A stretch of 62,327 nt of DNA. Source: an uncultured Methanobrevibacter sp. (GTDB taxonomy: Archaea; Methanobacteriota; Methanobacteria; Methanobacteriales; Methanobacteriaceae). The stretch lies in NCBI GenBank assembly GCA_900320515.1, contig ONSJ01000011.1, positions 1 through 62,327 of the forward strand, written 5' to 3'. The notes below the pieces were generated by a model. That model saw only the letters and a program-made list of their open reading frames with translations, ran no database searches and had not been told where the DNA came from. A program made the position numbers and the translations under genes. Shown piece by piece: positions 8,504-18,831 of the stretch (the first letter of the stretch is position 1; each line of letters starts with the position of its first letter).

Positions 8504-10108
8504 CTATTTTTTAAATTCATCAGGATTTTTGAATAATTCAAAATCCTGAACATAATCTTTTCCCGTAATCATCGCTATTTCCGCCTTTTGAAGTTCCGAA
8601 CCCAAATAGGCAGCATGCTCCATTCTTGTTACAAGATTTTTGGTAATTATCTCTTCATATATTTCCTTTGCCGAATGGCCGACAATGACCAAGTCGGGCT
8701 TGTTTTTCTTAAAATGAGTTGCGGTGATTTTGCTTGTCTCAACAGTCGTTCCATAATCGACGTTTATTTTAAAGCTGCCTGCCTTATCCCGCACAAATTT
8801 CATTGGCTCGGATTGCCTTGTCTCTTCAATGCCTTCGCGTTCATTAAGGATGATGTCATTTCTTTTATGCTTATCCTTAAAGGCAACCAGGTTAATTCCC
8901 AAATCCTTTGGAATTGATTTCCTGTGCTTTGCAAGAAACATCATTTTTGATGCTGTTGAAAGCTCATATACACTTCCCCTTGTCTTACCGCTTTCTTCAG
9001 GAGTGAACAGTATGCTAACGCCCAATTCCATACCGATTCCAGCCAAAAGCACATTGACTCCACCTGAATCGGCATCCATAAGTTCAGTCACGTTACCTAC
9101 ACCAAAAAACATCGGTGCAGGATTGGTTTTGTGAAATTCATGGCATGCAATGATTGATTCCACAATGCTTGCGCTGTTTACAGGGTCCAAAATCAAATCG
9201 GCAACATATCGCAGACCTTCAGTGTCCTTAATCAGCTGATGCATTGCCTCAACCCTTTCGGATGGGGATTTCGGAGATTTCCCCTGTGAAAAATTGGTCG
9301 GCAACAGCACTGCGGGAATGTCCTTTTCCTTTAATATTTCCTGAATTTCAGAGTTGTTTCCCAAATCAAGGCTCAAGACAAAATCGATGCCGTTTTCGGC
9401 AGCCACCCTTATCTCATCGGGATTCAATGTATCGATGCTTAATGGCCTGTCGCCGACAATCGGCCTTAAGGTTTCAACCAGTTCGGGAATCTTATCTGAG
9501 AAATCTTCACCGGCAGCCATGCCTATATCGATCATGTCCGCACCGGAATCAACAAAATATTGGCACTTATTGATCAGCGCATCCTTTGATAAAAACGGCG
9601 CATTTGCTATTTCGGACAATACCCTCATCGGGAAGTCCTCGCCGACAGGAAGATTCTTGATTAGAATGTTGTTTGGCTTTTTGAGAAGTTCCTTGATGTT
9701 TTCCTCATCGTTTTCAAATTCTTCGATGAACTTGAATGCTTCTTTTCGCTTTTCCTCTTCAATCAACTTATCTGCAGGCTTGTCTTCAGACAAATCAATG
9801 CTTCCAATCAGATTCAACACCATTGCAAGGTCGGCACCATCGGTAGAACCCTTGAATGTCGGTATTCCAAGCTCCTTGGTTATTTCCTTTGTTCCTTTCT
9901 TTATCAATCCAGGAACCAGAATCATGTCGATTTCATCCAATTGGTCATTAAAGCAAGTTTTTACCTCTTTAATAATCTGTCTCGGAGTCAGAAATGCTGC
10001 AACCTGAGTATTGTCTGCAATATGCACAATTATATCTTCCTTTGAAGTGGAGACCACTTCCCTTATCAACGGATATGCCAACTCACCTGTAATTATTAAA
10101 ACTTTCAT
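8504..10108 (-). CDS. Dihydropteroate synthase-like protein (TIGR00284 group)
   Basis: 534 aa, longer than bacterial FolP because of an N-terminal DUF6513-like domain (about residues 1-150, beginning MKVLIITGELAYPLI). The centre is a pterin-binding TIM barrel: DSGADMIDIGMAAGED and RPLSIDTLNPDEI match the DHPS pterin-binding strands. Methanogens need this type of step for tetrahydromethanopterin, where a pterin diphosphate is joined to an aminobenzoate-ribose derivative. Family evidence supports that role, but the group is not fully characterised. Confidence 0.75.
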   Translation of the reverse strand: MKVLIITGELAYPLIREVVSTSKEDIIVHIADNTQVAAFLTPRQIIKEVKTCFNDQLDEIDMILVPGLIKKGTKEITKELGIPTFKGSTDGADLAMVLNLIGSIDLSEDKPADKLIEEEKRKEAFKFIEEFENDEENIKELLKKPNNILIKNLPVGEDFPMRVLSEIANAPFLSKDALINKCQYFVDSGADMIDIGMAAGEDFSDKIPELVETLRPIVGDRPLSIDTLNPDEIRVAAENGIDFVLSLDLGNNSEIQEILKEKDIPAVLLPTNFSQGKSPKSPSERVEAMHQLIKDTEGLRYVADLILDPVNSASIVESIIACHEFHKTNPAPMFFGVGNVTELMDADSGGVNVLLAGIGMELGVSILFTPEESGKTRGSVYELSTASKMMFLAKHRKSIPKDLGINLVAFKDKHKRNDIILNEREGIEETRQSEPMKFVRDKAGSFKINVDYGTTVETSKITATHFKKNKPDLVIVGHSAKEIYEEIITKNLVTRMEHAAYLGSELQKAEIAMITGKDYVQDFELFKNPDEFKK

Positions 10109-10321
10109 AACTTCCCAACCAAATTTTTTATATTAATATTATATTTTTAAATATATTAAATTTAATATTTTTTAAAAAAAGTATTATTTTTCAAAAAAGA
10201 TATAGAAACTGTAAAATGAAAAAAGAAAAATTATAAAAAGAATTTCAAAAAAATAAAGAAAAAATAAAAGATTTAAACAACAAAATTAAAACAAAATTAT
10301 CCAAAAATAAAATTTTAACAT

Positions 10322-10382
10322 AAAATTTATATATTTTGTAATTTATAATGATTATACATGATAAATATATGGAGGAGAATTA
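10322..10382 (+). promoter_or_regulatory. por operon promoter and Shine-Dalgarno site
   Basis: The 274-bp gap before porC is very A-rich. TTTATATAT at about 10327-10335 is a good TATA box, placing transcription start near 10357. GGAGGAGAA at 10371-10379 is the ribosome-binding site of porC. Its segment 10372-10379 (GAGGAGAA) is complementary to the C-rich loops of the four RNAs described at 35.8-36.6 and 44.6-45.6 kb: 7 bases for three of them, 8 for the RNA at 45301-45650. Confidence 0.6.
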
Positions 10383-10904
10383 ATGATTGAAATTCGTTTT
10401 CATGGCAGAGGAGGGCAAGGTTCTGTAACAGCTGCTGAAATTTTGGCAAAAGCTGCATTCAAAGACGGCAAATCTGTTCAGGCTTTCCCATTTTTCGGAG
10501 TTGAACGTAGAGGAGCTCCAGTTATGGCTTTCACAAGAATTGATGACGAGCCAATTAAAATGAGATATCAAGTCTACAACCCAGACTACGTATTGGTTTT
10601 AGATGAAGGATTGTTAAATGTGGTGGATGTATTTTCAGGAATTAAGGATAATACTGAAGTAATTATCAACACTAAAACCTTTGAAGGCAGTGGAGATCAT
10701 GAAGTCCACAAAATCGATGCAACAGGCATTGCGCTTGACATGTTAGGACGCAACATTGTGAACACAATTATCTTAGGATATTTTGCTAAAAAGACCGGCG
10801 TCGTAAGTATCGATTCCCTTCTTGAAGTTATTAAGGAAACCTTCCCTGGAAAAATTGGAGAATTGAACGCAGAAGCTACCAAAAAAGCTTACGATATGGG
10901 ATAA
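10383..10904 (+). CDS. porC: Pyruvate:ferredoxin oxidoreductase, gamma subunit
   Basis: 173 aa. [18 protein letters not shown] and [17 protein letters not shown] are the hallmark motifs of the gamma subunit of 2-oxoacid:ferredoxin oxidoreductases. The order porC-D-A-B-E-F identifies the enzyme as the pyruvate type, which in methanogens reductively carboxylates acetyl-CoA to pyruvate for biosynthesis. The ATG follows GGAGG with 7-base spacing. First gene of a six-gene operon with gaps of 0-10 bp. Confidence 0.92.
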   Translation: MIEIRFHGRGGQGSVTAAEILAKAAFKDGKSVQAFPFFGVERRGAPVMAFTRIDDEPIKMRYQVYNPDYVLVLDEGLLNVVDVFSGIKDNTEVIINTKTFEGSGDHEVHKIDATGIALDMLGRNIVNTIILGYFAKKTGVVSIDSLLEVIKETFPGKIGELNAEATKKAYDMG

Positions 10905-10914
10905 AGGTGAGATT

Positions 10915-11166
10915 ATGGTAAATATAGGATGTGTAATTAAAACACCGGGAAATACTAAAAACAATAAAACTGGAAGCTGGAGAACTTTCAAACCTATATT
11001 GGATAAAGAGTCATGCATTGATTGTGACAATTGTATATTATTCTGTCCAGATTCCTGTATAAACAAACAACATGATATTGATTACGATTACTGTAAAGGA
11101 TGTGGAATTTGCGCATACGAATGTCCTTCAGATTCAATCGAAATGATACAAGAAGAGAGTGATTAG
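10915..11166 (+). CDS. porD: Pyruvate:ferredoxin oxidoreductase, delta (ferredoxin) subunit
   Basis: 83 aa. It has two [4Fe-4S] motifs: [15 protein letters not shown] (residues about 36-50) and [12 protein letters not shown] (about 62-73). It passes electrons between the thiamine active site on PorAB and external ferredoxin. GGTGA precedes the ATG. It directly abuts porA (stop 11166, start 11167). Confidence 0.93.
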   Translation: MVNIGCVIKTPGNTKNNKTGSWRTFKPILDKESCIDCDNCILFCPDSCINKQHDIDYDYCKGCGICAYECPSDSIEMIQEESD

Positions 11167-12315
11167 ATGGTAAAAGAAGTAATGACCTCAAATAAAGCAG
11201 TTGCAGAAGCTGTAAGATTAGCTAAACCGCAAGTTATTCCTGTTTATCCGATTACTCCACAAACTACAATTTCAGAATACTTAGCTCAATATGTTGCTGA
11301 TGAAAAGATTGACGCTAAATATGTTAAAGTAGAATCAGAACACAGTGCTATAAGTGCTGCTGTCGGAGCAAGCGGTGCTGGAGTAAGAGTATTTACAGCA
11401 ACTTCTTCACAAGGATTAATGTTAATGCATGAAATTTTATATGCAGCAGCAGGTATGAGAACACCTTTCGTATTGGCTGATGCAAACAGAGCTATTTCAG
11501 CTCCATTAAATATTTGGAACGACCAACAGGATTCCATTGCACAAAAAGATGCAGGTTGGTTGCAAATTTACGTTGAAGATGCACAGGAAGCATTGGATAC
11601 AACCTTAATGGCATATAAAGTTTCAGAAAATCCGGATATCCTGCTGCCTTCAATGGTATGTCTGGACGGATTTATTTTAACTCACACAGTAGAACCTGTT
11701 GAAATTCCAGATCAAGAAATTGTAGATGAGTTCTTACCTCCATATGTACCAGAACATGCATATCTTGATCCAAAAGACCCAATGTCTATCGGTAACTTTG
11801 CTGATCCGGAATACTATATGGAAGCAAGACACGACATGGACGTTGCAATGAACAATGCCCTTGACGTGATTCAGAAGACCTGCGATGAATTTGCAGAAAA
11901 ATTCGGAAGAAAATATGGTCTTGTTGAAGGATATAAAACAGATGATGCTGAAATCATATATGTCGCTATGGGATCACTTTGCAGTAGCATAAGAGTTATA
12001 GTGGACGAGCTAAGAGCCAAAGGCGAAAAAGTCGGTTTGCTCAAAATCAGATCATACAGACCGTTCCCAGTTGATGCTATCAATGAAATTGTGAAAGACT
12101 GTTCCAAAATAGCTGTAGTTGACAAAAACTTCGCAATCGGAATGGGCGGAGCATTATACGGCGACATGAAACTTAAAATCGACAAAGAAATCTATGGATT
12201 CATTACCGGTTTAGGCGGAAGGGACATTACCCCTGAAGCATTAAATGAAATTTATGAAATAACCAAAAATGGTCCTGAAAATGATGTCACATGGATTGGA
12301 CTCAAGGAGGAATAA
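11167..12315 (+). CDS. porA: Pyruvate:ferredoxin oxidoreductase, alpha subunit
   Basis: 382 aa. [19 protein letters not shown] is the conserved N-terminal motif of domain I of PFOR alpha subunits; [19 protein letters not shown] and [13 protein letters not shown] are further family signatures. It binds the pyrimidine part of thiamine diphosphate with PorB. The stop is inside the porB ribosome-binding region (GGAGGAATAA). Confidence 0.93.
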   Translation: MVKEVMTSNKAVAEAVRLAKPQVIPVYPITPQTTISEYLAQYVADEKIDAKYVKVESEHSAISAAVGASGAGVRVFTATSSQGLMLMHEILYAAAGMRTPFVLADANRAISAPLNIWNDQQDSIAQKDAGWLQIYVEDAQEALDTTLMAYKVSENPDILLPSMVCLDGFILTHTVEPVEIPDQEIVDEFLPPYVPEHAYLDPKDPMSIGNFADPEYYMEARHDMDVAMNNALDVIQKTCDEFAEKFGRKYGLVEGYKTDDAEIIYVAMGSLCSSIRVIVDELRAKGEKVGLLKIRSYRPFPVDAINEIVKDCSKIAVVDKNFAIGMGGALYGDMKLKIDKEIYGFITGLGGRDITPEALNEIYEITKNGPENDVTWIGLKEE

Positions 12316-12317
12316 AA

Positions 12318-13187
12318 ATGGTGGACATTCCTGATAAAAATTTATTAGCACCAGGACACAGAGGATGTGCTGGTTGTGGAGCATCTATTGCAGTCAAATT
12401 AGCTTTAAATGCATTAGGTGAAAATACTGTAGCTGTTTCCGCTACAGGATGTCTTGAAGTTATGACTACACCATACCCAGAAACTGCATGGGAAATTCCA
12501 TTCATTCACGTTGCATTCGAAAACTCAGGTGCAGTTGCATCAGGTGTTGAAAGTGCACTTAGAATTCAAGGAAAAGATGATGTTAATGTAGTTGCTTTCG
12601 GTGGTGACGGAGGAACAGTAGATATCGGTCTGCAATCCCTATCCGGAGCTATGGAAAGAGGTCATAACATGACTTACATCTGTTACGATAACGAAGCATA
12701 CATGAACACAGGTATCCAAAGAAGTGGAGCAACCCCATTCGGTGCAAGCACTACAACTTCACCAAGCGGTGTTGCAAGTTTCGGGGAAGACAAACCTAAG
12801 AAAAACATGCCTATGATTATGGCGGCCCACGGAATACCTTATGTCGCAACAGCTTCAATTGCATATCCTGAAGACTATGTCAACAAGGTCAAAAAGGCTG
12901 CAGAAACCAAAGGTCCTGCATATATCCATTTGCATCAACCATGTACTACCGGTTGGGGATTCCCTTCTGAAAGGACAATCGAGATGGGCAGATTGGCTGT
13001 AGAGACTGGATCATGGATTTTATATGAAATCGTGGACGGCAAATTCGAAATCACATACAGGCCTGAAGAAAGAAAACCTGTAAAAGAATACTTGGCTCCA
13101 CAAAAAAGATTCAGACACCTGGATGATGAGCTCATTGAAAAAATCCAAAAATATGTTGATGCAGAGTGTAAAGAACTAGGCTTATAA
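12318..13187 (+). CDS. porB: Pyruvate:ferredoxin oxidoreductase, beta subunit
   Basis: 289 aa. [18 protein letters not shown] carries two of the cluster-binding cysteines near the N-terminus. [14 protein letters not shown] is the GDG thiamine-diphosphate motif, with the matching [12 protein letters not shown] downstream. A longer frame opens at 12291 inside porA, but the true start is ATG 12318, 7 bases after GGAGG. It catalyses the thiamine-dependent step with PorA. Confidence 0.93.
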   Translation: MVDIPDKNLLAPGHRGCAGCGASIAVKLALNALGENTVAVSATGCLEVMTTPYPETAWEIPFIHVAFENSGAVASGVESALRIQGKDDVNVVAFGGDGGTVDIGLQSLSGAMERGHNMTYICYDNEAYMNTGIQRSGATPFGASTTTSPSGVASFGEDKPKKNMPMIMAAHGIPYVATASIAYPEDYVNKVKKAAETKGPAYIHLHQPCTTGWGFPSERTIEMGRLAVETGSWILYEIVDGKFEITYRPEERKPVKEYLAPQKRFRHLDDELIEKIQKYVDAECKELGL

Positions 13188-13196
13188 GGTGATACG

Positions 13197-13700
13197 ATGG
13201 AAAGTATTGTTGTAAACAGCAATTTATGTGATGGATGCCTCAACTGTTCAAATATGTGCGCATCAATCCATAATGCTAGCAGAATAAAAATAATAGAACA
13301 TGATTCTTCCTTTTATTCCATTGTATGTCAACACTGTGAAAGTGCACCATGTATAAAAATCTGTCCGACAGATGCTATAAGCGATGAAGGAGTGGATGCC
13401 GAGAAATGTATCGGCTGCGGATTATGCGTAATGATTTGTCCATTCGGTGCAATGACTTTCCAATCAAAAGTTGCTGAAAAATGTGACCTCTGTGCTGACA
13501 GAGAAGAAGGACCTGCATGTATCAAAGCATGTACAAAAAGAGCTATCACTATTGCTGATCCCGAAAAGGTCAGAGCCAAAAACCAGGAGAAATACCTGGC
13601 CAAAATGGCAGGAATATATGAACCTGACAGTGCTGGAAAAGGTAGCTTTGTCCATGTGATTACAAGTCAAGCAAGAGCAAGACTTGTCTTAGACGAATAG
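13197..13700 (+). CDS. porE: Por-associated polyferredoxin-like protein PorE
   Basis: 167 aa with several Cys clusters: CDGCLNCSNMCA at the N-terminus, CQHCESAPCIKICP, CIGCGLCVMICP, and CDLCADREEGPACIKAC. This is the HycB/NrfC-type electron-transfer ferredoxin pattern with about four [4Fe-4S] clusters. In hydrogenotrophic methanogens porE and porF follow porCDAB and help deliver low-potential electrons to PFOR. GGTGATACG before the ATG is the ribosome-binding site. Confidence 0.85.
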   Translation: MESIVVNSNLCDGCLNCSNMCASIHNASRIKIIEHDSSFYSIVCQHCESAPCIKICPTDAISDEGVDAEKCIGCGLCVMICPFGAMTFQSKVAEKCDLCADREEGPACIKACTKRAITIADPEKVRAKNQEKYLAKMAGIYEPDSAGKGSFVHVITSQARARLVLDE

Positions 13701-13706
13701 AAAATT

Positions 13707-13949
13707 ATGTTTAAAACAGGAAATTGTACGACATGTACAACCTGCGGAAGTTGTCAACAAACACCAAATGTTGACACTCCAACCTTATTTTGTATGAATT
13801 GCCAACCGCCATCCCAGGCCCCATGTCTTTTGGCATGTAATGAAAATGCCATTGAAATTTTAGGTGGTGCCGTAACCATAAATAAAGATAATTGTACATT
13901 ATGCAAAGATTGCATTGAAGTTTGTCCACTTGATATCATCAAAATTTAA
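13707..13949 (+). CDS. porF: Por-associated ferredoxin PorF
   Basis: 80 aa, with an N-terminal Cys-rich segment (CTTCTTCGSCQQTP), then CMNCQPPSQAPCLLAC, and a typical CTLCKDCIEVCP cluster motif at the end. Last gene of the por operon, 6 bp after porE, and the expected partner of PorE. Confidence 0.85.
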   Translation: MFKTGNCTTCTTCGSCQQTPNVDTPTLFCMNCQPPSQAPCLLACNENAIEILGGAVTINKDNCTLCKDCIEVCPLDIIKI

Positions 13950-14014
13950 ATATTATTCCCAATAAATTATAATATAATTATAATATTATGAAATGACTAT
14001 TGGGAGTTATTGCG

Positions 14015-15883
14015 ATGAGAATCGAAAAGGAACATATGGATTTGGAAAACCTTGATGAAATTCGAATTTACAATGCTCCAAAAAAAGACTTCTACATTCC
14101 AACACCACCGGAATTTGATATCGATGAAATTCCAATGAGACAGCTAATTGACAATATACCCGTAGAGATCCACACATTCATCCCCTATGAAAACGGGAAG
14201 GATTTCATTATCGAAAGTTTGGGCAGCTTCACCCTCAAAAAATACAATTGCACACAGAAAGATGCGAAAGGAAGATTGCTGAGCAAGCTCTCACCGCTAT
14301 TTTTTGATGTTCTGCATGATTACCTTTTGGACGTTTATGAAAACCACACCATCAAAAGGATAAGATTCGTCTACTACAAAAAAAATAAGCTTATAAAACT
14401 GAGCAATGCAAAAATCGTTTTTGACATGGACAGAATATTCATAATCACCAACAACGTTGACACCGGAGTGAGCAAATGGGAATATATAGATGATGACACT
14501 TTTGACGAGGACAAGAGCGACATGATGGAGAATTTTTCCCAAACTGGCAGTTATTACAACATCAATGGAAAATATACATGGTCCCAGGGAATATACAATA
14601 TCATCAATCGCCCCAAAGAGGAATCCGACGATTTCTACAACATCGTCTTTGACTTGGTGATACCCGATGACCAGCATATCGTCGATGAAATATTCGAGAC
14701 AACCAACAAGGAAACCGCCCCGTGCAATGAAATCATTCGCATAATGACCCGTGACGAAGTCATAAAAATTATTGAAGTCAGCATTTATTCTTATTTTGAT
14801 GAAAGCGGAATCATCATTCGCCAGGGATTGATCAATGACATTACCCAGCACTATCATTATGAAGCCAGCAAACCTGTTGATTTCCTGCTGGACGGCTTTA
14901 AGAACAGCAAGAAATTGGCCTTGCTGATTGAACCCCTAAACAAAAAACAATACAAGTTCTCCAAGGGTTTCTATTATCTGATTGAAAAGGATTATGAAGA
15001 ATATAACCATTCTCATAAAATTTTGGACAATGTTGTTGAGAAGGATGCCGTTGAACGACTCAACAAGTTATATGACGGTGAAATAAGCAAGATTGATGAA
15101 ACGATAACATTTAATGTTGATGGAAACCCGAATAATCAGAAGATAGTCGATTTATATATTGAAAGCTTCAAGTATAATAATGAGATACACAGCCTTGGCT
15201 TTTTGACTGACATAACCGAAGAGATGGAAAAACAACATCAATTGATTGAATCCAATGAACAGCGACTGATTCTGATTAAAGAAATCCACCATAGGGTAAA
15301 GAATAATCTGCAGATTCTCAACAGCTTTTTAAATCTTGAAAAAAGAGCATACAGAAATGATCCAAATTTAATCATCGAGCATATGCAGACACGTCTGACA
15401 TCACTTGCGCTGCTACATGAAAAGACATACAAATCCCAGGATTTCAAAAATATCAATTTAAACGAATATCTGCTTGACCAAGACAGCCAGACAAAAAGGC
15501 TGATTGAACTGCCTGTAGAAGTCGAGTTTGAAACATATGTCGATGAAGATTTGAACCTGACAATTGAAGTCATAACACCACTGCTTCTAATCATTGACGA
15601 GCTAACCATGAATGCCATAAAACATGCGTTTCCGGATAAATCCGCGCCAAATAAAAAGATAATCAAGAAGATTACAAAATTGGACGAAAACACCGCAATG
15701 CTGATAATCAAGGACAACGGTGTTGGAATTAAAAATCCGAAGAAAATTACAAAAAACCTTGGATGCGAAATAGTTAAAAGCCTGACAAAACAATTGGGCG
15801 GAAACATAAGTTTGATTGAAACTGAAAACGGAACCGCATACAGATTAATTTTCCCTACCAAAATGGAACATACCATAAACTAA
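14015..15883 (+). CDS. Sensor histidine kinase, HisKA_2 (HWE-like) family, PAS sensor
   Basis: About 622 aa, no membrane helices, so a cytoplasmic sensor. The N-terminal two thirds are PAS-like (LGFLTDITEEMEKQ closes the last one). The dimerisation box EIHHRVKNNLQILNSF has the phospho-acceptor His near residue 425, typical of HisKA_2. HATPase motifs follow: IIDELTMNAIKHAF (N box) and IIKDNGVGI (G1 box). No response regulator is adjacent, so its partner is elsewhere. Start ATG 14015 is chosen because GGGAG lies 8 bases upstream; a TTG frame opens at 14000. Confidence 0.75.
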   Translation: MRIEKEHMDLENLDEIRIYNAPKKDFYIPTPPEFDIDEIPMRQLIDNIPVEIHTFIPYENGKDFIIESLGSFTLKKYNCTQKDAKGRLLSKLSPLFFDVLHDYLLDVYENHTIKRIRFVYYKKNKLIKLSNAKIVFDMDRIFIITNNVDTGVSKWEYIDDDTFDEDKSDMMENFSQTGSYYNINGKYTWSQGIYNIINRPKEESDDFYNIVFDLVIPDDQHIVDEIFETTNKETAPCNEIIRIMTRDEVIKIIEVSIYSYFDESGIIIRQGLINDITQHYHYEASKPVDFLLDGFKNSKKLALLIEPLNKKQYKFSKGFYYLIEKDYEEYNHSHKILDNVVEKDAVERLNKLYDGEISKIDETITFNVDGNPNNQKIVDLYIESFKYNNEIHSLGFLTDITEEMEKQHQLIESNEQRLILIKEIHHRVKNNLQILNSFLNLEKRAYRNDPNLIIEHMQTRLTSLALLHEKTYKSQDFKNINLNEYLLDQDSQTKRLIELPVEVEFETYVDEDLNLTIEVITPLLLIIDELTMNAIKHAFPDKSAPNKKIIKKITKLDENTAMLIIKDNGVGIKNPKKITKNLGCEIVKSLTKQLGGNISLIETENGTAYRLIFPTKMEHTIN

Positions 15884-15944
15884 ACAAACTTAAATATTTC
15901 AAAAGTCAAAAATAAGATTAATTAATTTTATAAAGGTTATTAAT

Positions 15945-16787
15945 TTGATTACTAAAGATGCTATTAAGGAAACTGTCTATGAACTTTACAAGCAAGCGGT
16001 TATCGTTCTCGGTGATGATGTAAAAAAATCACTTGAAGATGCTCTTAAAATAGAAGAACATGAACTGGCAAGGTTAAATATTGAAGCAATCTTAAAAAAT
16101 ATTGAACTTGCAGAAGAAAAAGGAATTCCGATGTGCCAGGATACAGGTTTGCCGGTTGTTTTTGTAAAGTTGGGTAACGTTGAAGTTGAAAACCTGCGCG
16201 AAGGAATCGAGGAGGGAATCAAAAAGGCCACAACAGACATTCCAATCAGGCCAAACATTGTAGATCCCCTCACACGCGAAAACACCAACATAAATGTCGG
16301 AGACTACATTCCCCCAATCGACATTGAACTGATTGATGAAGACTACATTGAAATAACAATTTTGCCAAAGGGATTCGGCTCAGAAAACAACAATGCAATG
16401 AAGATGGCCCTTCCCGCCGAAGGAATCGAAGGGATTAAGGAATTTGTTGTGGAATCCGTTCTCAAGGCAAAAGGAAAACCATGTCCCCCAACAGTTGTAG
16501 GTGTTGGAATTGGAGGAACTTCCGATTTATGTTTAAAATTAGGTAAAAAGGCGTTGCTTGGGAAAATTGGTGAAAGAAATCCCGACCCACAGATAGCCAA
16601 ACTTGAAGAGGAAATCATAGAGGAAATCAATGCGTCAGGAATAGGTCCGATGGGTCTTGGCGGAAAAACAACAACATTAGATGTCAAAATCCTAAAAGCA
16701 CATACCCACACTGCAGGCCTTCCTGTCGGCGTTTGCATCCAGTGCTGGGCTGACAGACATGCCACAACCAGGATATATGACGAATAG
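15945..16787 (+). CDS. Class I fumarate hydratase, alpha subunit
   Basis: 280 aa. [18 protein letters not shown] carries the CQDTG cluster-ligand motif of class I fumarases, [18 protein letters not shown] is the conserved substrate region, and [16 protein letters not shown] follows near the end. It hydrates fumarate/malate in the incomplete reductive TCA branch of methanogens. The beta subunit is not in the window. Start is a TTG (MITKDAIKE) after a weak AAAGG site. Confidence 0.85.
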   Translation: MITKDAIKETVYELYKQAVIVLGDDVKKSLEDALKIEEHELARLNIEAILKNIELAEEKGIPMCQDTGLPVVFVKLGNVEVENLREGIEEGIKKATTDIPIRPNIVDPLTRENTNINVGDYIPPIDIELIDEDYIEITILPKGFGSENNNAMKMALPAEGIEGIKEFVVESVLKAKGKPCPPTVVGVGIGGTSDLCLKLGKKALLGKIGERNPDPQIAKLEEEIIEEINASGIGPMGLGGKTTTLDVKILKAHTHTAGLPVGVCIQCWADRHATTRIYDE

Positions 16788-16802
16788 ATTATCTAAAAAA
16801 AA

Positions 16803-17687
16803 TTATCTGAAAGTTCTTGGAGTTGTAGGTCTTGGAATATTGTCATGAAACTCGACTGCAACATCCATCATTTCTACAGAAATGTCTCCAATTCTTTTGA
16901 ATGCTTTAATGAGTCTGAACAGGTAAATGAAATAGTTTGAACGTTCCTTTTCATCAAATGTGCTTTCAGCCATCTGGGTTGCAATCAGATTGATGGCCTT
17001 GGATTGCATGATATGAATTGTCTCTTCCTGCTCCATCAAATCGTCCTTCAATTCGGTTTTGCCTTCAATGAAAGCCTTCATGGACAAAGAAATCATGGAC
17101 TGTGCAGTCTTATACATCTTTTTAAGTTTCTTCAAGACGTTGGCGTCAACCTCATAGACATCATTGATGACGAATTTTGCAATATGCCCGCAATAATCAC
17201 CTATACGCTCCAAATCATATGCAATTTCATTGTAAAGGATTGACTTTGAAATTTCGGAGTGCTTGCTGAGACTTACAATTGTCTCTACAGATGTTCTTAT
17301 TTTTTCAACCATATTGTTTGTGGCATAATCCATTTCCAGGGCCTTGTTGGCCTTGTCCTCATCATATTCCAGAACGGCATCAAAGGACATTTCAAGCTGG
17401 GAGTGGACATGCCGTGACATGTTATTCAGCATGTCATTTATCAAGGCATTGCCAGTATTGTTTTTAGTGGTTGAGTAATCTGCAACAGATTCAACAACCT
17501 CCTCATAACTCTTCAAATCAATCATATAAGCTCTTTTAACAGTGCCGTCTTTAACAAGGGGCTGCAGGAGCTGAGTGACATATCTTCGGGAAATGCCCAA
17601 TCTTTCGGCAATCTCATCCTGAGTGGACGGGTTTTCATATAAAATCAGATCCAGGATATCCTTCAGTGTTTTGTCCTTTTTGCCCAT
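16803..17687 (-). CDS. HTH-PhoU fusion: phosphate-type transcriptional regulator
   Basis: 294 aa. Residues about 8-60 form a winged helix (STQDEIAERLGISRRYVTQ), and the rest is two PhoU three-helix bundles (for example YDLERIGDYCGHIAKF and YLFRLIKAFKRIGDISVEM, with the PhoU E/D-x-x-R-x-x-D pattern). Archaeal fusions of this kind are thought to control phosphate uptake genes. No pst genes are adjacent. It is preceded by a membrane-protein gene 8 bp upstream and may be in its operon. Confidence 0.75.
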   Translation of the reverse strand: MGKKDKTLKDILDLILYENPSTQDEIAERLGISRRYVTQLLQPLVKDGTVKRAYMIDLKSYEEVVESVADYSTTKNNTGNALINDMLNNMSRHVHSQLEMSFDAVLEYDEDKANKALEMDYATNNMVEKIRTSVETIVSLSKHSEISKSILYNEIAYDLERIGDYCGHIAKFVINDVYEVDANVLKKLKKMYKTAQSMISLSMKAFIEGKTELKDDLMEQEETIHIMQSKAINLIATQMAESTFDEKERSNYFIYLFRLIKAFKRIGDISVEMMDVAVEFHDNIPRPTTPRTFR

Positions 17688-17695
17688 ATTATCCC

Positions 17696-18562
17696 CTATT
17701 TCTTATAATCATCAAGAATGTCATTAGATTCGAATTGAATATTGTTTGATGACCGGTTTATGCCCGCATCAGGTTTTTCATCTGCATGAGTATTTTTAAA
17801 CTGAACATCAGAGTCTGATTTTGGCTTATTTGCTCTGCGATATCTTTTTGTGCGAATCTCTTTCATTTTCTTATCATAATCAAAGGAATCATGTTTTCTT
17901 GAATTGTGAACCTTTCTAACATTATGAGCAAATTCCTCATTTTCCTTATGTTTAGTTAATCTTGACTCCTTTTCAGAATCTTTTGCAGACATTAAAATTC
18001 TGATTATCACAAATACAATCAATATGAATGCAAGGACTGCTATTGGAAAATCAAAGGCAACGAATAAATCGTCATAAAGGGCTGTAATCGCATTTCCCAT
18101 ATCCACAAAACCACGGGCCAAAAATATTAACCCTACAAAAGCGATAATAACTCCATGAGCCTTTTTGATAATGTCCGGCTTTAGCACAAGAGGATATACG
18201 CTTATAATCAACATCGCAAAACCTAAAATCCTATACAAATTGTTATTAGCCAAACTTTGCAGGGACAGGTAAGCGTTGAGGAATGTGGAAGGCAAAATTC
18301 CAGATTCAGACAACATGGCGAAAATTAACAATAACTGAATTAGAGCAATGACCGCAAGCGGAAATATATATGCAATTTCCCATTCGAAATCAGCATTGAA
18401 TGATGCGGTTGAAACAGGATCTTCCAAAGCTTCCGAAAGCATGTTATAAAGTACAGATGAAATAACTGAACCTATAACTGTACCTGTAACTCCTAAAACG
18501 GAAGTCAGAACAGCAACGAATGCCGAAATAAATCCAACAAGTATGATTTTTTTATAATTCAT
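17696..18562 (-). CDS. Membrane protein of unknown function with charged tail
   Basis: About 288 aa. Roughly five membrane helices occupy the first 190 residues, followed by a basic and polar cytoplasmic tail of about 100 residues (RTKRYRRANKPKSDSD). No domain recognised. Start set at ATG 18562 because GGTGA precedes it by 5 bases; a GTG three codons upstream lies inside that site. It is just upstream of the HTH-PhoU gene in the same direction. Confidence 0.5.
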   Translation of the reverse strand: MNYKKIILVGFISAFVAVLTSVLGVTGTVIGSVISSVLYNMLSEALEDPVSTASFNADFEWEIAYIFPLAVIALIQLLLIFAMLSESGILPSTFLNAYLSLQSLANNNLYRILGFAMLIISVYPLVLKPDIIKKAHGVIIAFVGLIFLARGFVDMGNAITALYDDLFVAFDFPIAVLAFILIVFVIIRILMSAKDSEKESRLTKHKENEEFAHNVRKVHNSRKHDSFDYDKKMKEIRTKRYRRANKPKSDSDVQFKNTHADEKPDAGINRSSNNIQFESNDILDDYKK

Positions 18563-18726
18563 AATTTTCACCTTTTAAAAAATTTATTAAAAATTAAATT
18601 ATTCATAAATACTATCTATTTTAAAGTAATTATAGTTTAAGTACTTTATGGAAACTATTTTTGACATGAGATTTCATGAATAAAAAACTTAAGAAAAATG
18701 TTAAAATCCTTAAAAAATAGTTTGAA

Positions 18727-18799
18727 AGCCTTAGGGGGGATTCGAACCCCCGACTTCTACCTTACCAAGGTAGCGCTCTACCACCTGAGCCACTAAGGC
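18727..18799 (-). tRNA. tRNA-Thr (anticodon GGT)
   Basis: On the minus strand the 73-nt cloverleaf has acceptor GCCTTAG pairing with CTAAGGC, D arm GCTC...GAGC, anticodon stem CTACC/GGTAG around loop TTGGTAA (anticodon GGT), and T arm GGGGG TTCGAAT CCCCC. Discriminator is U, as usual for archaeal tRNA-Thr. CCA is not encoded. Confidence 0.96.
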
Positions 18800-18831
18800 A
18801 TAATCGAAGATAATGAAAAATTATAAAATAG

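Noticed and set aside
9354..10007. 217-codon plus-strand ORF opposite the dihydropteroate synthase-like gene
   Set aside because: Shadow of a conserved minus-strand gene with recognisable pterin-binding motifs.
15238..15876. 212-codon minus-strand ORF opposite the histidine kinase
   Set aside because: Ser/Ile/Phe-rich antisense shadow; the plus strand has clear kinase boxes.
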